A stretch of DNA of 64,000 nt from Miscanthus floridulus (taxonomy: Eukaryota; Streptophyta; Magnoliopsida; Poales; Poaceae), in assembly GCF_019320115.1 (NCBI RefSeq), contig NC_089595.1:107772158-107836157 (forward strand), written 5' to 3'. How positions within the stretch are numbered: position 1 is the stretch's first letter; each line of letters begins with the position of its first letter. The translations under genes were made by a program, and so were the position numbers. Below are positions 10,191 to 21,555 of the stretch, piece by piece. Below the pieces are notes generated by a model, which was not told the origin of the DNA, ran no database searches, and saw only the letters and a list, made by a program, of their open reading frames with translations.

Positions 10191-11329
10191 CACGGGTAGA
10201 GCGGTTCCGGTTCCAGTTCCAGACCTGGTTTTAAAAGATTCCAACACGGCACGCGCGGTCCTTGGCTGCCAAGGTAGGCGTCCATCCAATCCATATGCAT
10301 CTAGGAGTACACGAATGCAGGGACAAGGAAGTGGGCACATCGACACACGCCGGCAGATCCGCCCGCCGTCCATGGTCCGCGACCGCCTGCCCCGCCGGAA
10401 CGCCCTTGCTGCACGTTGCTTGCTGGCGCTGGGTGCTACCCGTGCTAAACTGCTAACCATGCCCACCCAGGTCGCTCCCAGTCAGGCTGAGCGGCTCTGA
10501 CCCTTGGTGGCCTTGTATGCTCCTAGCTTGATGCACAATTACACATAGGACAAAGGCACAGAGAGGCCAGAGCCATAAACTACTGCGTTTTGTTTGATGA
10601 ATGGCAATGTCTAGTTTATAATAATTACATTTCAATTTGCAACATTTGATAGTTGACAGAGGCTTCTCTTTCCTTTATGGACTCTGGACACGGTCAGCCC
10701 TTTCCTTCTGGACCAGAAACGGGCACGAAATTTCAAGAGCTGATAGCCAGGGTTGGGTCGGACACATGAAAAACAGTCCATGCATCGGCGTGGGGCTCAT
10801 CACTCATCAGCACACTGGTTCCGGTTCCGAATCCGGTTCCAGTTCCAGATCCACGTCGGTCGTCGGCTTTTCATCTTGCAGTTGCAGTACCACGGACTCC
10901 TTGGTGGTTGTTGAAATGGACCTGTCGTCGCACCTGAGTTCCATCGCACGACGGCGGACAAATATAGCCTGTTTTCTTTCTATTATCCGCACCTGACGTT
11001 AACCTTTCATGCTGGCTGGGCGCTGGGAAGCCAAAAGACAACAGACACAGCACAGTGACTCAGTGACAGCGGTTCCAGTTCCGGTTCCGGTTCCGTTCCT
11101 GTTATGTCCGGTTCCACGGTTGGCTTTGAAGATTCGGACGCGCGCGCACTTTGGCGGTGCAACTAGTTTCCAAGTAGGAGTAGCTACGTAGGCAAGCCCT
11201 GATCAATCTTTGCAATTCCTCCAAGCTAGCCATTTTTCTACTCCTACCTGACGTTCCTTTTCCTTCTTTGGAATTCTCTGTCTGACATACTACCGGTTCC
11301 GGTACCAGTTCCTGGGTCACGCACGCGTC

Positions 11330-11338
11330 TATTTATAT
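11330..11338 (+). promoter_or_regulatory. Putative TATA box of gene 1
   Basis: Tatttatat lies about 150 bp upstream of the ATG, in the conserved promoter block. The equivalent in copy 2 is the weaker ctatttaac at 14532-14540. Confidence 0.45.
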
Positions 11339-11483
11339 CCCACGGCGATTCGGCGAATGCAGCAGGGCCTCACTAAATCTTCAACCTCTTGCCATTTCCC
11401 ACGCTCAAGCCAATCGCCATTGCCGCGGCACACTGCTACTACTACTGCTAGCGACTAGCGAGGACACAAGAGACCGATCATCA

Positions 11484-11849
11484 ATGGACCCCGAAGCCGC
11501 GCTCCCGAGCGTCGTGGACTCTGCCTCCGGCGCGCTCCACAGCAGGGCGATGGTGCCGTCGGCGATGCTCACGGCCGGCGTATTCCAAGCTGTGGCGGCG
11601 CTCGCGCTCCTCTTCTCCAAGACTCCCGAAGGTATCTTCTCTCACCACGGCAAGGCGGCCGTTTTCGTGTACTACATCGTCCTCGTTGCCGGGGCGATCA
11701 TCGGCTCCACGACGGCATCTGCTTCTTACTGGGTTGCACGCCGCCTGGACTGCCGGCATGCCATTGGCATGGCGCTGCTCCGTGCTTCGACACTCACGCT
11801 GATCCCTGTGTTCGGGACACTCGCCGGCTTCGTCATGCTCAGAAAGTAG
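11484..11849 (+). CDS. Small three-helix membrane protein, unknown function (copy 1)
   Basis: 121 codons with no intron evident. The ATG is followed by GAC (tcaatggacc, good plant context). The protein has a short acidic/amphipathic start (MDPEAALPSVVDSA), then three hydrophobic segments at about residues 24-44, 58-80 and 94-118, joined by TPEGIFSHHG and WVARRLDCRH loops. It ends in MLRK. I recognise no named domain. The tandem paralogue at 14676 preserves all features at roughly 80% identity by eye, and the two reading frames have stayed open, so both are likely real genes. Location is presumably an endomembrane or plasma membrane. There is no clear cleavable signal peptide. Confidence 0.75.
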   Translation: MDPEAALPSVVDSASGALHSRAMVPSAMLTAGVFQAVAALALLFSKTPEGIFSHHGKAAVFVYYIVLVAGAIIGSTTASASYWVARRLDCRHAIGMALLRASTLTLIPVFGTLAGFVMLRK

Positions 11850-12479
11850 TCTCAGACGCCACCTGTGTATGTATTTGTTGCCAGTGTTGGGATCGCTGAT
11901 ACTTGTATGATTGTTGTACCGAAATTTATTAGTTGTGTTTGTATGAAACATGCACGGGGTTTACACAGGTGCTTGCCCATTATTTTTTGGAGTGTCATAT
12001 GTATGTATGCCAGAGATTTTTTTTTTGAACTGAATGTACGCAAGAAATTGATTTGGGTAATTTTGTTTTTTGTTTTTTCCTGAGGAAAGATCGATTTCAG
12101 TTTTACTGTACTGTGAATCTGTGATGATTAATCAAGGTAACAAGGTTTTAGAGAAGTCATTTGGTGTATCGTCGCTCGTGTTTAGCTTGCTGTTTGCAGC
12201 TGAATCGTTATTAGCCGGAACCAGAGCAACGAGGCTATTGTGACGAAGGCAACTGGAGGTGCTCCGGTTCTAGCTCCGGTTCCGGTAACTGGACCTGAGG
12301 CTGAGGTCCATCCGACAACGACGGACAAATAGAAAGTGCCCTCTGAAAGTGCAAGCACATGCTCGATCGGGCTCGTGCTGGCTGGCCTTGCCTGTTAAAT
12401 TTGCTGTTTGCGTCTGAAAACATCGTTAGCCGGAACAGAGCAACAAGTTTATTATTGCGATAACGATACAATTAAGACC

Positions 12480-13270
12480 TGTGGATGGACGGACGCCTCC
12501 CTCCGCTCACTTCCGCACACGCCGCTCACCCAGCGACCCTATCCACTCGTCCCGTCCGCACGCTCAGATGCTCGCTGCGCCGTTTCCTCCCTGCGTAGCC
12601 GTGCCCATCCGCCCACCCCACCTCGCCTCGCCGCCGCCGGTCTCCCGCAGCATCGCGCGCCCATCCCATGATGCCTCCTCTACGCTGCCTCCCCCGCGCC
12701 GCATTCCCCGCCGGGCCCAGCCTGCCTCGCCCGCCTCCACCGCGCTGCCTCCTCGCCGCGGCCGGCATGTTCGCCACGACCGCCTCCACCGAGCCGGTGA
12801 GCCTCCACGACGGATGCTCTAGCAAACAGGCTAGGGGGACGAGATTCGTGTGACGCCGCACCTGCCGGCGAGTTGCCCACGCTGCTACCGCACGCGAGGT
12901 CCATGGGACCGCGCCGGCGTGCCTCCATTCGTCCAAGCAAGGCCCATATTGCAAGAGTATGTTTCAATGTTTCCTCTGTATGTTGCAAGTGTCTCATCTT
13001 GATGTTGCAAAGTTGGTCCGAATGTTGCACATGTTACGGTGGCTATACACGTATGTTTCAAGTGTATGTTCCAAATGTTTCATCTCGTTTTCCAGACGGA
13101 TGTTGCATATGTTTTCACACATATGAAAGTGTTTTCAGGTGTTTTTTTCAAGTGTTTCATACGTATGTTTTGAGTGTTTCAGCTGTTTCGTCACGTATGT
13201 TGCAAGTGTTTCATCTGGATGTTTTAAAAGTAGATCTGGTATTGCAGCTAGTGTGTTCAGATGCATGTTT
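12480..13270. repeat. GC-rich block followed by atgttgcaagtg-type degenerate short repeats
   Basis: 12480-12940 is GC-rich with proline/arginine-rich open frames and no recognised domain. From 12955 to about 13270 the phrase atgttgcaagtgtttcat(ctgg) recurs in many degenerate forms every ~20-35 bp. This combination is familiar as an interspersed grass repeat, probably a non-autonomous transposon, but I cannot name it or see its ends. Confidence 0.5.
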
Positions 13271-13439
13271 CATGTGTTTTATCTATCTTTAAACATATGT
13301 TACATGTATTGCATCTCTGTGTTCGTTTTTCTCCTGTTATCTTCGCCTCGGTGTCTCCTGCGGTCCTCCTCCTTTCTGCACCTGGGCATCCGCCGAGGAC
13401 AAACAAAAGCAGGCCAAGCCGTGGTGGCTGGACATATGA

Positions 13440-15515
13440 ATCCATTGGTCGACCATGGACAATAGTTTTCTATCAGCACCTGAGGTCAACCTTTGGCTTT
13501 GCCTCTGGGCAGCAAAAGACAGCAGACGCAGCACTAGGACACCGGTTCCGGTTCCGGTTCCACACGTGTTACTTGGCGGTCAGTCAAAATCAGCTACGTG
13601 GGCAACCATCAAGCTAGCTAGTCTTTTCCCTCTGTCTGACATTTTAAAAAAAATCTATGTGGCATACTAGTAAGAGACTGAACTGTACCAGAGAGATGGG
13701 TCTCCCGGGCTGCACTCCTAGCGTACGGCAGAGCTCAGGACTGTGACACCCGGTTCCGGTTCCGGTTCCAAGTCCCGCTCCAGTTCCTCCGTCAGACCGT
13801 CACGCGTTCATTTGTGTTCCTCCGTCAGACCGTCACTGTCAGAGCTCACGAGCACAATCAGAAGCAGACCGAGCCGTGTGGTGGCCGGGCAGTGCGCACG
13901 GTCAGCCGGCCCTTTCCTTCTGGCCTCTGCACCAGAAACGAGCAAGAGCTGACAACCGGACTTGGGTGGGTCACATGGACGAATCATCCATCGCCGTGGA
14001 GCTCATCACTCATCAGCACACTGGTTCCGGTTCCGGTTCCGGTTCCGGTTCCGGATCCACGTCGGCTTGCACCTTTGCAGTACCATGGACTCCATCTCCA
14101 TGCCCATGGAGGATTGGTGGTTGTTGAAATGGACCTATCACTATCAGCGCACCTGAGTTCCATCGCACGACGGCGGACAAATATAGCACCTGACGTCAAC
14201 CCTTTCTGCTGGTTGGTCTGTGCCTAAAGACACAGCACTGTCCGGTTCCACGGTTGGGCTTTTAAAGATTCGATCGAACACGGTCAAAGTGGCTTAGGCA
14301 AGGCAGCCCCTGATCAATCTTGTGCCTCTCGCGTTCCACCAAGCTAAGCCATTTTTGTATCTGACGACGTCCTTTTGCTTTCTTTGGAATTTTCTATCAG
14401 ACAGCATACTACTAGTACGTTGAGCTCCGGACAGCGACACCGGTTCCGGTTCCGGTTCCAGTTCAAGTTCCAGTTCCTCCCGGTTCCGGTTCCAGTTCCT
14501 CGGTCACGCGTCGTCAAAGTAGCATCGGCATCTATTTAACTCCCACGGCGAATGCAGCAGGGCCTCGCTCAATCTTCAACCTCTTGCCATTCCCAAGCTC
14601 AAGCTCAAGCGCCATTGCTGCTGCCAGCACACACTACTGCTTCTAGCTACTAGCCAGGACATAGAGAATTGATCCATGGACCCCGAAGCCGCGCTCACGA
14701 GGGTCGTGGACTCCGCCTCCGCCGCCCTCCGCAGCAGGACGATGGTGCCGTCGGCGATGCTCACCGTCGGCGTCTTCCAAGCGGTGGCGGCCCTCGCGCT
14801 CTTCTTCTACAGGACTACTCCCGAAGGCATCTTCTCCCACCACGGCAACGCGGTCGTCTTCGTTTATTACGGCGTCCTTGTGGCCGGTCTGATCGTGGGC
14901 TCTGCGACGGCCTCTGCTTCTTTCTGGGTCGCGCGCCGCCTCGAGAACCGGCATGGCATTGGCATGGCTCTCCTCTGCGCTTCCACGCTCACCCTCATCC
15001 CTGTGTTTGGGATACTCATCGGCTTCGTCATGCTCAAAAAGTAGTCTCAGACACCTTGTATGTATGTTGGGATTCAACATTTTTCCGTTGGCATACTTGT
15101 ATGTTGTATGATGGTACCTGAAGGAATTTATTAGTTGTGTTCGTATGAAACATGCATGAGGTTTGCAGGTGTTTTTGCCCATTTTGGAGTGTCATATATG
15201 TGTATGTACGTAAGAGATTGGTTTGAGTTATTTTTTCTGATTTTTTGTTCGAGGAAAGATTAATTTGGGTTACCGTGCTGTGATCATTATTCATGGTAAC
15301 AAGATTCTGGTTGTGAAGTGGTGGATCTTCTTGTGTTTGCATGTCTCTAGACTAGGCACAAATGCTGCACTGTGTTATACAGCAGTACGTTGCTCGTGTT
15401 TAACTTATGTTTCCGTCTGAATGGTCATTAGCAGGAACAGAGCAGCACGGTTGTTATTGTGATGAAGGCAACTGGACATGCTCCAGTTCCGGTTCTGGTT
15501 CTGGTTCTGGTTCCA
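13440..15515 (+). repeat. Duplicated gene block, copy 2
   Basis: Counterpart of 10632-12470. It contains extra GGTTCC clusters and a small direct repeat, ttcctccgtcagaccgtcac, at about 13785 and 13819. Confidence 0.7.
14676..15044 (+). CDS. Small three-helix membrane protein, unknown function (copy 2)
   Basis: 122 codons starting in the context tccatggacc. It is the tandem paralogue of the gene at 11484-11849, with one extra residue (Thr in RTTPEGIF) and about two dozen substitutions. Most substitutions lie within hydrophobic segments and are conservative (A/V, L/F, I/V). The same three predicted membrane helices and the SHHG, RRLENRH and TLTLIPVFG motifs are kept. The C-terminus is MLKK. 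The promoter and 5' UTR are duplicated along with the gene (aatgcagcagggcctc, atcttcaacctcttgccat). The function is unknown. Continued openness of both copies argues against pseudogenes. Confidence 0.75.
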   Translation: MDPEAALTRVVDSASAALRSRTMVPSAMLTVGVFQAVAALALFFYRTTPEGIFSHHGNAVVFVYYGVLVAGLIVGSATASASFWVARRLENRHGIGMALLCASTLTLIPVFGILIGFVMLKK

Positions 15516-16032
15516 CGGTTCATTTTAAAAGAAGATTCTGATCAAGGTTATTGCGCGTTTATCCTTTGATTGATGAGTAGTCCGGACAGGGAAAGCTTGA
15601 CGGAAAATTTTGAGGATCGTGTACGGGCGCCCAAGTTCTCAGAAACAAGAAACAGAACTTCGTTTACGGGCGTCCCGTCTACGGGCGTGTTCCAATCTTT
15701 AAAAAAAGCACCGGAACCAGAACTGGAGCTGGAGCTGGAACTGCAACCGGAACCGGTGAATCACCCCGTTCGCTCAATCGTTTGTGTGACTTATAAGTCG
15801 ACTGATGTTGTTTTGTTATGAGAAAAAAACACTATATCATAACTGATAAGCATGACAGATACGATCAAGCGAACATGATATTGTCAGCATCAAAGGTTGA
15901 CTGTGCCCAAACACAACCGACTTGTTTGCATAAATAATGCGCAGAAAAGCAGTGCTAGCTCTCTGTAATGTAAACCAAAAAGAAATGGTACTACTACTAC
16001 TGGTAAGTTACGGACTTACGGTTAGTGAAGTG
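15045..16032. other. 3' flank and intergenic, no gene seen
   Basis: The duplicated 3' UTR to about 15510 is followed by a patch with ggaaccagaactggagctggagctgg (15713-15760), the reverse-complement form of the GGTTCC motif. Nothing else is recognisable. Confidence 0.4.
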
Positions 16033-16041
16033 AGATACGGC

Positions 16042-16808
16042 GGCAGAATAACTATTTTCCATCGACTATTATTTAAGGCTCAGTTTCGTCCCTGAATTTT
16101 TAAAACGATCGTTTTAATCTTTAAACTCTATTTTTAGGCTCAATTTCATCCTAGAATTATGAAGATGATTGATATAGTCCTTAAACTTTGCATTTTGGGC
16201 TCAATTTCATTTATAAACTACCAAAATATTTTCTGTTCTTTAAACCTTTATTTTTAACTCAACTTTGTCTACATTCTATGTGGAACGCTGCACTGTTGCA
16301 CATGGTTAGCTCCAACACCACCAATGATTGGAGATAGAAAAATAATATTCATCCAAAAACTATTTCGTGGCCATTAATAATTCCAAGCTATTATTTTTAA
16401 TGTTACCTTATAATGGTACCATTTACATATATCCGACTAAATGATATTTGTAGGAGCAATTATAGTTGCATCGAACACTATTTATTCTTTAAGAATACAT
16501 GGATATATTGAAACAATAGCAGATCTATAATTTTGATAATTTATGGATGAAATTGTGTCTAAAATATAAAGTTTTCTTTTTGAATAGGCAAAATTGAGTT
16601 GAAAATAAGAGTTAAATGTACTTTGATAATTTATGGATAAAATTGAGTCTAAAATGCAAAATTTGAGGACTAAAACGATCATCTTCGTAGTTGTAGGATG
16701 AAATTGAGTCTAAAACTAAAGTTTGAGGACCTAAATGGCCGTTTTGAAAGTTGATGAATGAAATTGAGCCTCGAGTAATAGTTGAGGGACTAAAATAGCT
16801 ATTGTGCC
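16042..16808. mobile_element. Non-autonomous MULE with long terminal inverted repeats
   Basis: The ends GGCAGAATAACTATTTT and (right, inverted) GGCACAATAGCTATTTT begin inverted repeats that can be followed imperfectly for about 200 bp (aggctcaatttcatcc, ttaaactttgcatttt and so on). The element is flanked by 9-mers AGATACGGC (16033-16041) and AGATATGGC (16809-16817), a 9-bp target duplication with a single CpG transition. A 9-bp TSD plus long TIRs is the signature of Mutator-like elements. No transposase. Confidence 0.8.
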
Positions 16809-16984
16809 AGATATGGCAAATTAACCTTGATCAATCAAAGGATAACAGAGGAGCTCCTCCTGGCGTCCAAGTTCAGTTCTCATTTTGGAAGCGATGATGT
16901 TATTCCCATGATCCAAAAATGATACGCTCAACAGAAGAACGTGTATGTGTACTTATCTGAAAACTCACATAGGAGGAGCAAATG

Positions 16985-17855
16985 TAAGCTAGTGTTTGGT
17001 CGGTGGGATGAGATGAGATAGGATGGAACGGATCCAGTTTTAGAGATGTTTGATTGGGAGTCACTAGGAAGTGAGATATCCCACCTAGGAAATATCCATG
17101 GAATATTCTCTCGAACCAGGGGTGATGCGTGTCCCAACAAAAACGACGGGCAGAGTCAACCCACTTCAACGCCATCTCACAATCTCACCCAAGCCGTCTC
17201 CGCAATTCCTCTCTCTCTCCCCCGACGACCTTCTTCTTCCTCTCCTCTGGCAGCGTTCTTCCTTCTCCCCCGGTGGCCGGCGAGCTCATGCTTCATCCTC
17301 CCCCAGCGAGATCTGGTTCCGCACGCAGTTGAGCGACGCCTCAAGCACGACGCACACGGACACGGAGACCGGAGCTCCACGGCGGCTGGAAGCTCGACAA
17401 CGGCCGGCGCGCCGCCACCCTCCGCGGCGAGGAAGTGGAAGAAGAGCGACTCCGGGCAGGAGGCGTGCTGTGCCTGCTGGACGAGGATCCGGTGATGGGC
17501 CACGCCGGCGGAGGCGGGGAGCCGTTGGTGGGCCAGGGGTGCTGGATGACGATGAGAGTAAGGAAGAAGATAGATATGAGAGGCTGTCCAGTGGGCCCAC
17601 ATCTGACAGTGCCTAATTGTGTCAATGGTCTTTGCAAACGTCGAACGAAAGGGGCCAGAGGATTTTTATATAAAAAGAGATTAACATGTGGGTCCCACTA
17701 AAATAGTAGCTAACGGCATCAAATCCGCCATCCATCCCATTCATATTTATCCTTTCAACCAAACACAAAATGGGTCGTTCACGTCCCTTATCTACCAAAC
17801 ACAAAATGGAGCAGTTCCGTCCCCATCCCGTCCCATAAATCATAGACGGACAGAG
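16985..17855. mobile_element. Possible MITE-like element with a GC-rich core
   Basis: Left gctagtgtttggtcgg and right-side accaaacacaaaatgg are inverse-like. The interior 17140-17560 is GC-rich with open frames on both strands but no recognised domain, suggesting captured genic DNA. Ends and target duplication are not certain. Confidence 0.3.
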
Positions 17856-18285
17856 CCGTCTCTAGGGGGAGGGCTAGAGGTTCGACCGTCCGGGGCCCAA
17901 GCTGTTAGGGGGCCTATGAGTATACATGTATGTACTAGATATATATAGCCATTATAATAAGCTTTTGAAGATCCATATATTTAGCACAATAGCCCATGAG
18001 AGTTTTGAGGGCAACGTCTTTTCCTATTTCCGATTTATATTGTTCTTATAGATTTTGCATCATGAAATTTAAAAGATTTTACATCAAGAAATGCTCGAAG
18101 ATGGTTTTTTATAAAGTACTAAAGCATTATTGTTTTATTCAAGGCAATCATAATAGTTATTTTATTGTTCTTATAGTTCATTGGTTGTACTATCATTTTT
18201 TAACTAAACACATAATGAAAGTTTTTCATACTATATACCTTACGATCATGCTTGCCCAAGGACCTTTAAAATTATAGAGACGGCC
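17852..18285. mobile_element. Small insertion with gccgtctct / agagacggc ends
   Basis: gagccgtctctag at the left and tagagacggc at the right form inverted ends. The surrounding sequence catagacgg / tatagacggg is repeated at both flanks, which suggests an insertion. The interior is AT-rich and non-coding. Confidence 0.3.
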
Positions 18286-19544
18286 TTATAGACGGGACCA
18301 TTCCACTTCACCTTGACTCTCAACTAAATGCTACCTAAAGACTAAGTGACCAAATATAGGGCACATTCAGAGCGACTACTTTAGTGGAGGGTGTAAACTT
18401 TCTAAAGTAGTACTACCATGAACACTATGTGTACTAGACAAGTTCTCCATTCTTTGCAAAATGCGGCCTCTTCAATTTTTTCTCAATTTAATTTTTTTAT
18501 AACTTTAACTGAGTTTATACAAAAATATATTAACCTATACAATATGAAATATCAAGAAATATTTCATAATAAGATTAATTTGTTGCTACTGATAATGTTG
18601 GTGCAACTTTCTATAAAATTGATCAAGGTTAGAGTAATTTGACTTAGCAGAAAAACTAACAAAAAATTTGACATTGAGGGAGTACTTAGTCGAGTCAAAA
18701 TTCTGTCACTTTAATTGAGTTTACAAAACAAATATACTAGCATCTATAATACCAATTGCTTCATGGTGGACTTAAATTAAACTTATTTGATGCTGTAAAT
18801 GTTTACAATTTTCTTGTAGCTTAGAGAGAGCGAGTATAAACTACTGTGCATATGTGTGTTGTTCAGCACAACTTCTACTTCAGCAGTACTTTTCAGCTAC
18901 GAACAGTATTTTCCTCTCACAACAAATCAGCCTAAGCCAAATTTCAGCGAATCGAACAGGGCCTTAGACATTACAATGGGTTTGCTTCGGTGTTGTTCGT
19001 GCTATGAGCCTGGACTTGCACAGTTACACAGTTTATATAAAATCTGTTTGTTTTTCTTTCAATATTTCGTAATTTATAAATACAATGCAAAATACTGAGC
19101 GAGCAATTTAGTTTCGGTCTTTTGGCTCATTTACGATGTAGACCGAACTAATAGTTTTAAGACATGTTGTGACAACAAATCTTGGCATCAATTTCTTTGG
19201 TCAAAAGCATGTTTTGACAATAAAATATCACGAGGTAAACATAAATATATCAAACACTAACACTGATATAGTTGTTGCCACTTAATAGCATATAAACATT
19301 CAGTCGTTGAAAGTTCAAATATATAACACGTAATCATCAAGCAAATAATAACAGCTATTTCAGTTAACTGCGGGTTAATAACCGAAGCCTAAGACTGAAA
19401 TATCCAAAACAAATTCGGTTAGCTGCATGACTGAATTTATGAACGAAGTATTCGGTTTCGATCATGTCAGTTTTAATTTCAAATAATTAATTTTGGCTTG
19501 GTCTTTCGATTTCGGGTAATTCCCTGAGCACAAGCAAGCCGCGG
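18286..19544. mobile_element. AT-rich intergenic with degenerate MITEs
   Basis: 18660-18840 resembles a decayed Stowaway (gagggagtact near the left end, polypurine at the right). 18867-18964 is a MITE of the family at 4001-4130, with ttgttcagc on the left, cgaacaggg on the right and ctcacaacaaatcagcc in the core. No gene is recognised in the rest. Confidence 0.35.
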
Positions 19545-19916
19545 TGACTGGGCACGGGCAGCCCTTCCACGCTACTAGACCAGAACCGGCATGAAATTTC
19601 AAGAGCTGGCAACATGGGTCACATATTCACATCGATGGGTGGAGTGTGGAGCTCATCACTCATCACCGAATAGTGACAACGGTTCCGGTTCCAGTTCCAG
19701 TTCCAGCTCGGTTTGTTGAAATTGAAATGAACCGATTGATCCGTCAGACAAAAGTGCAAGCACATGCACGATCGAGATGTGGTGACCGGCCATGCTTTGC
19801 GACAAGTGACGACGAGCCCGAAACATAAAAAAGACAAAAGCTGACTGCGAAGAGCTCAGCACAAGGACACCGGTTCCAGTTTCTGGTTCCGGTTCCGGTT
19901 CCAGTTGCCGGTTCTT
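19545..19916 (+). repeat. Third, gene-less copy of the membrane-protein upstream block
   Basis: tgaaatttcaagagctgg, gtggagctcatcactcatcac and the GGTTCC run at 19679 match the upstream regions at 10691-10848 and 13897-14064. The phrase aaagtgcaagcacatgc (19750) matches one at 12346. A second GGTTCC run is at 19870. No membrane-protein ORF follows. Confidence 0.6.
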
Positions 19917-20154
19917 TTTTTTTGTGTGTGTGTGAATAGGATCCAGTGGCCGGTTCAGCAGATCGAGGAAGCTGAAGATGAAAGGGAGCTGATATCTCCC
20001 AGCAACGACTGTCAATTCTTGCTTGGACATCTTGATTCTTGACCAATAAAGTTTTGGCATGACGAGCGTACCTTTGTCTAAAGGAAAGGCCATGATAATA
20101 GTAGTCTGTTTAAACACCGTTAAGACAATTTAAACGGCTGTTAAGCCCGCTTAA

Positions 20155-20470
20155 TTGTTTTGCATCTTTAGAACTGCCTGGCCCCGCCGCGCTCCTGCTA
20201 TCGCGTCACCACCACCGCCACTAGCCTTAGGCTCGGAAGATGGCTCTTCGGTTTTCGCACGCGTCAGCCCAACCAGATCGGTGCTCCGGACTTCGATCGG
20301 TGAGTCAGGTTTCGCGTCGCCTGCTCGATTCTGGTGCGAACGATGTCATGTGGTGGGTGCTGGTTCTGTGCAGCTGGTGCAGTTGCGGAGGTGGATTAAG
20401 CGCCGGGGAAGGGCGTGCTGCAAAATCCCCTCCTATTTGTGAAAGTACATTGAGATATCAGGGATTGATT
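20155..20470 (+). other. Possible first exon of a host gene (fragment)
   Basis: A GC-rich, CpG-bearing patch has an ATG at 20240 (MALRFSHASAQPDRCS...) and a consensus donor tcg|gtgagt at 20299/20300, followed by AT-rich, intron-like DNA. This looks like a plant 5' UTR/exon 1, but no domain is recognised and the downstream part is disrupted by retrotransposons. Treat as tentative. Confidence 0.25.
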
Positions 20471-21153
20471 CAGGACTTTTGACGGTGTTTTCTGTCCAAC
20501 TACTCGCAGTTCTATCATTTGAATAGTGATTGGTTAAAGAAATTTCATGTTAGGATATATACTGATTTGGCTCTAGGCCATGTTTGGGTCTGTAATTGGC
20601 AGAGTCGCCTCTTCCTGGTAGCGAGCATGAGCTTGCGCAACTGATCTGCTCTCACATTGCCAATCAGCTATAATGTTTCTGCTATCAGCTCGTATACAAC
20701 TGATCTGCTCTCACTTAGCTAATCATCAGTATTAGGATGCTCATTTGTTTTATGGACCCGAATTCCATAGGCTACAAGGGTTGTCAATCTGAACCTAGTC
20801 TAGCTCCGGCACTGTCCTAGCTTTGTTTGCTAAAAAGAAAACTATTTACCTGGCATTACCGCTATTATCAAGGTTAACGTAATAGTTGATCATGTACCAC
20901 ACATGCCTACATTTCTTTAAACAGAACCATAAATGTTCTTTTACTTCGATTTTGTTTCCAAGATGATAATAAAACAGGGGACACCCTTTTCAACAGTGCT
21001 TTGCCCTAATCATAATGAATCTTAGGGATATAATTATTCTGCAAGGCAAAAGTTCATATTTTTGATGGACCAAGCAAATGACCCCATGGAGTGATGGAGG
21101 TATGATTCCTTTTTCTAACATTTTCTCCTTGCCTGGTCTGCTTTTACCTATTC
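20471..21153. other. Host DNA left of the retrotransposon nest
   Basis: Intron-like AT-rich sequence. It ends at tcttt (21154-21158), the target site of the Reina-like element, and resumes at 29822 on the other side. Confidence 0.4.
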
Positions 21154-21158
21154 TCTTT

Positions 21159-21547
21159 TGTCAAGGGCGCTGGTGCCCAAGACAGCAGGTCCCAAACTCC
21201 GGAGTTCGTAGGTAGATTGGGCACTGGCGCTGGGATTCTTCCCTAGACGCCCTATGGTGAAGGGGGTGAGATTAAGAGCAGAAAAGGTCGATTAGGAGAT
21301 AACTTGTTTCTTGATTGATTCATCATAAGCTGATTACCGAATATATAGAGCAGCCCCAGCTCCTGGGCGCCTAGCTCTGGTCTCTTCGTTTCTCTCCCCA
21401 TTAAACATTCTCTCATTACTCTAATCCCTTCCCCATAAACCTTAATTGCTGCTGACTACAACTGGTACCTCCTTGGATACTGCTCTATCCCTTCTGGCCA
21501 CATCTCAAGCCCTGGGACGCCTTTCATAATGGCGCCCCCACATCACA
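21159..21547 (-). repeat. 3' LTR of the Reina-like element
   Basis: Plus-strand ends are TGTCAAGG and CATCACA. The sequence matches the right-hand LTR with scattered substitutions (for example gcccaagacagcaggtcc versus gcccaagacaacaggtcc). Confidence 0.8.
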
Positions 21548-21555
21548 TCTCTCCC

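Larger units (their letters stand above)
10632..12470 (+). repeat. Duplicated gene block, copy 1
   Basis: Upstream flank, gene and downstream flank match 13440-15515 with an offset of 3192 bp at the genes. Shared phrases include gctcatcactcatcagcacactggttcc, gttccatcgcacgacggcggacaaatatag, aatgcagcagggcctc and, downstream, gaaggcaactgga. An insertion of unrelated GC-rich and atgttgcaagtg-type sequence (12480-13440) separates the copies. Confidence 0.75.
10201..15760. repeat. Dispersed clusters of the hexamer GGTTCC
   Basis: Runs of GGTTCC with GGTTCT/AGTTCC variants occur near 10203, 10818, 11070, 11290, 12255, 13541, 13749, 14022, 14442 and 15483, and as GGAACC near 15714. Most runs are 2-6 units. 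They sit in the upstream and downstream flanks of the two small membrane protein genes. The nearest runs lie about 20-90 bp upstream of the presumed TATA boxes. Further runs occur at 19679 and 19870. I did not see them elsewhere in the window. Confidence 0.75.

Noticed and set aside
12481..12954. Proline/arginine-rich coding genes on both strands
   Set aside because: Overlapping open frames in all phases reflect high GC; there is no conserved domain, and the block belongs to a repeat containing atgttgcaagtg motifs.
10201..15760. Interstitial telomeric repeats
   Set aside because: The unit is GGTTCC, not the plant telomere TTTAGGG, and the runs are short and dispersed.
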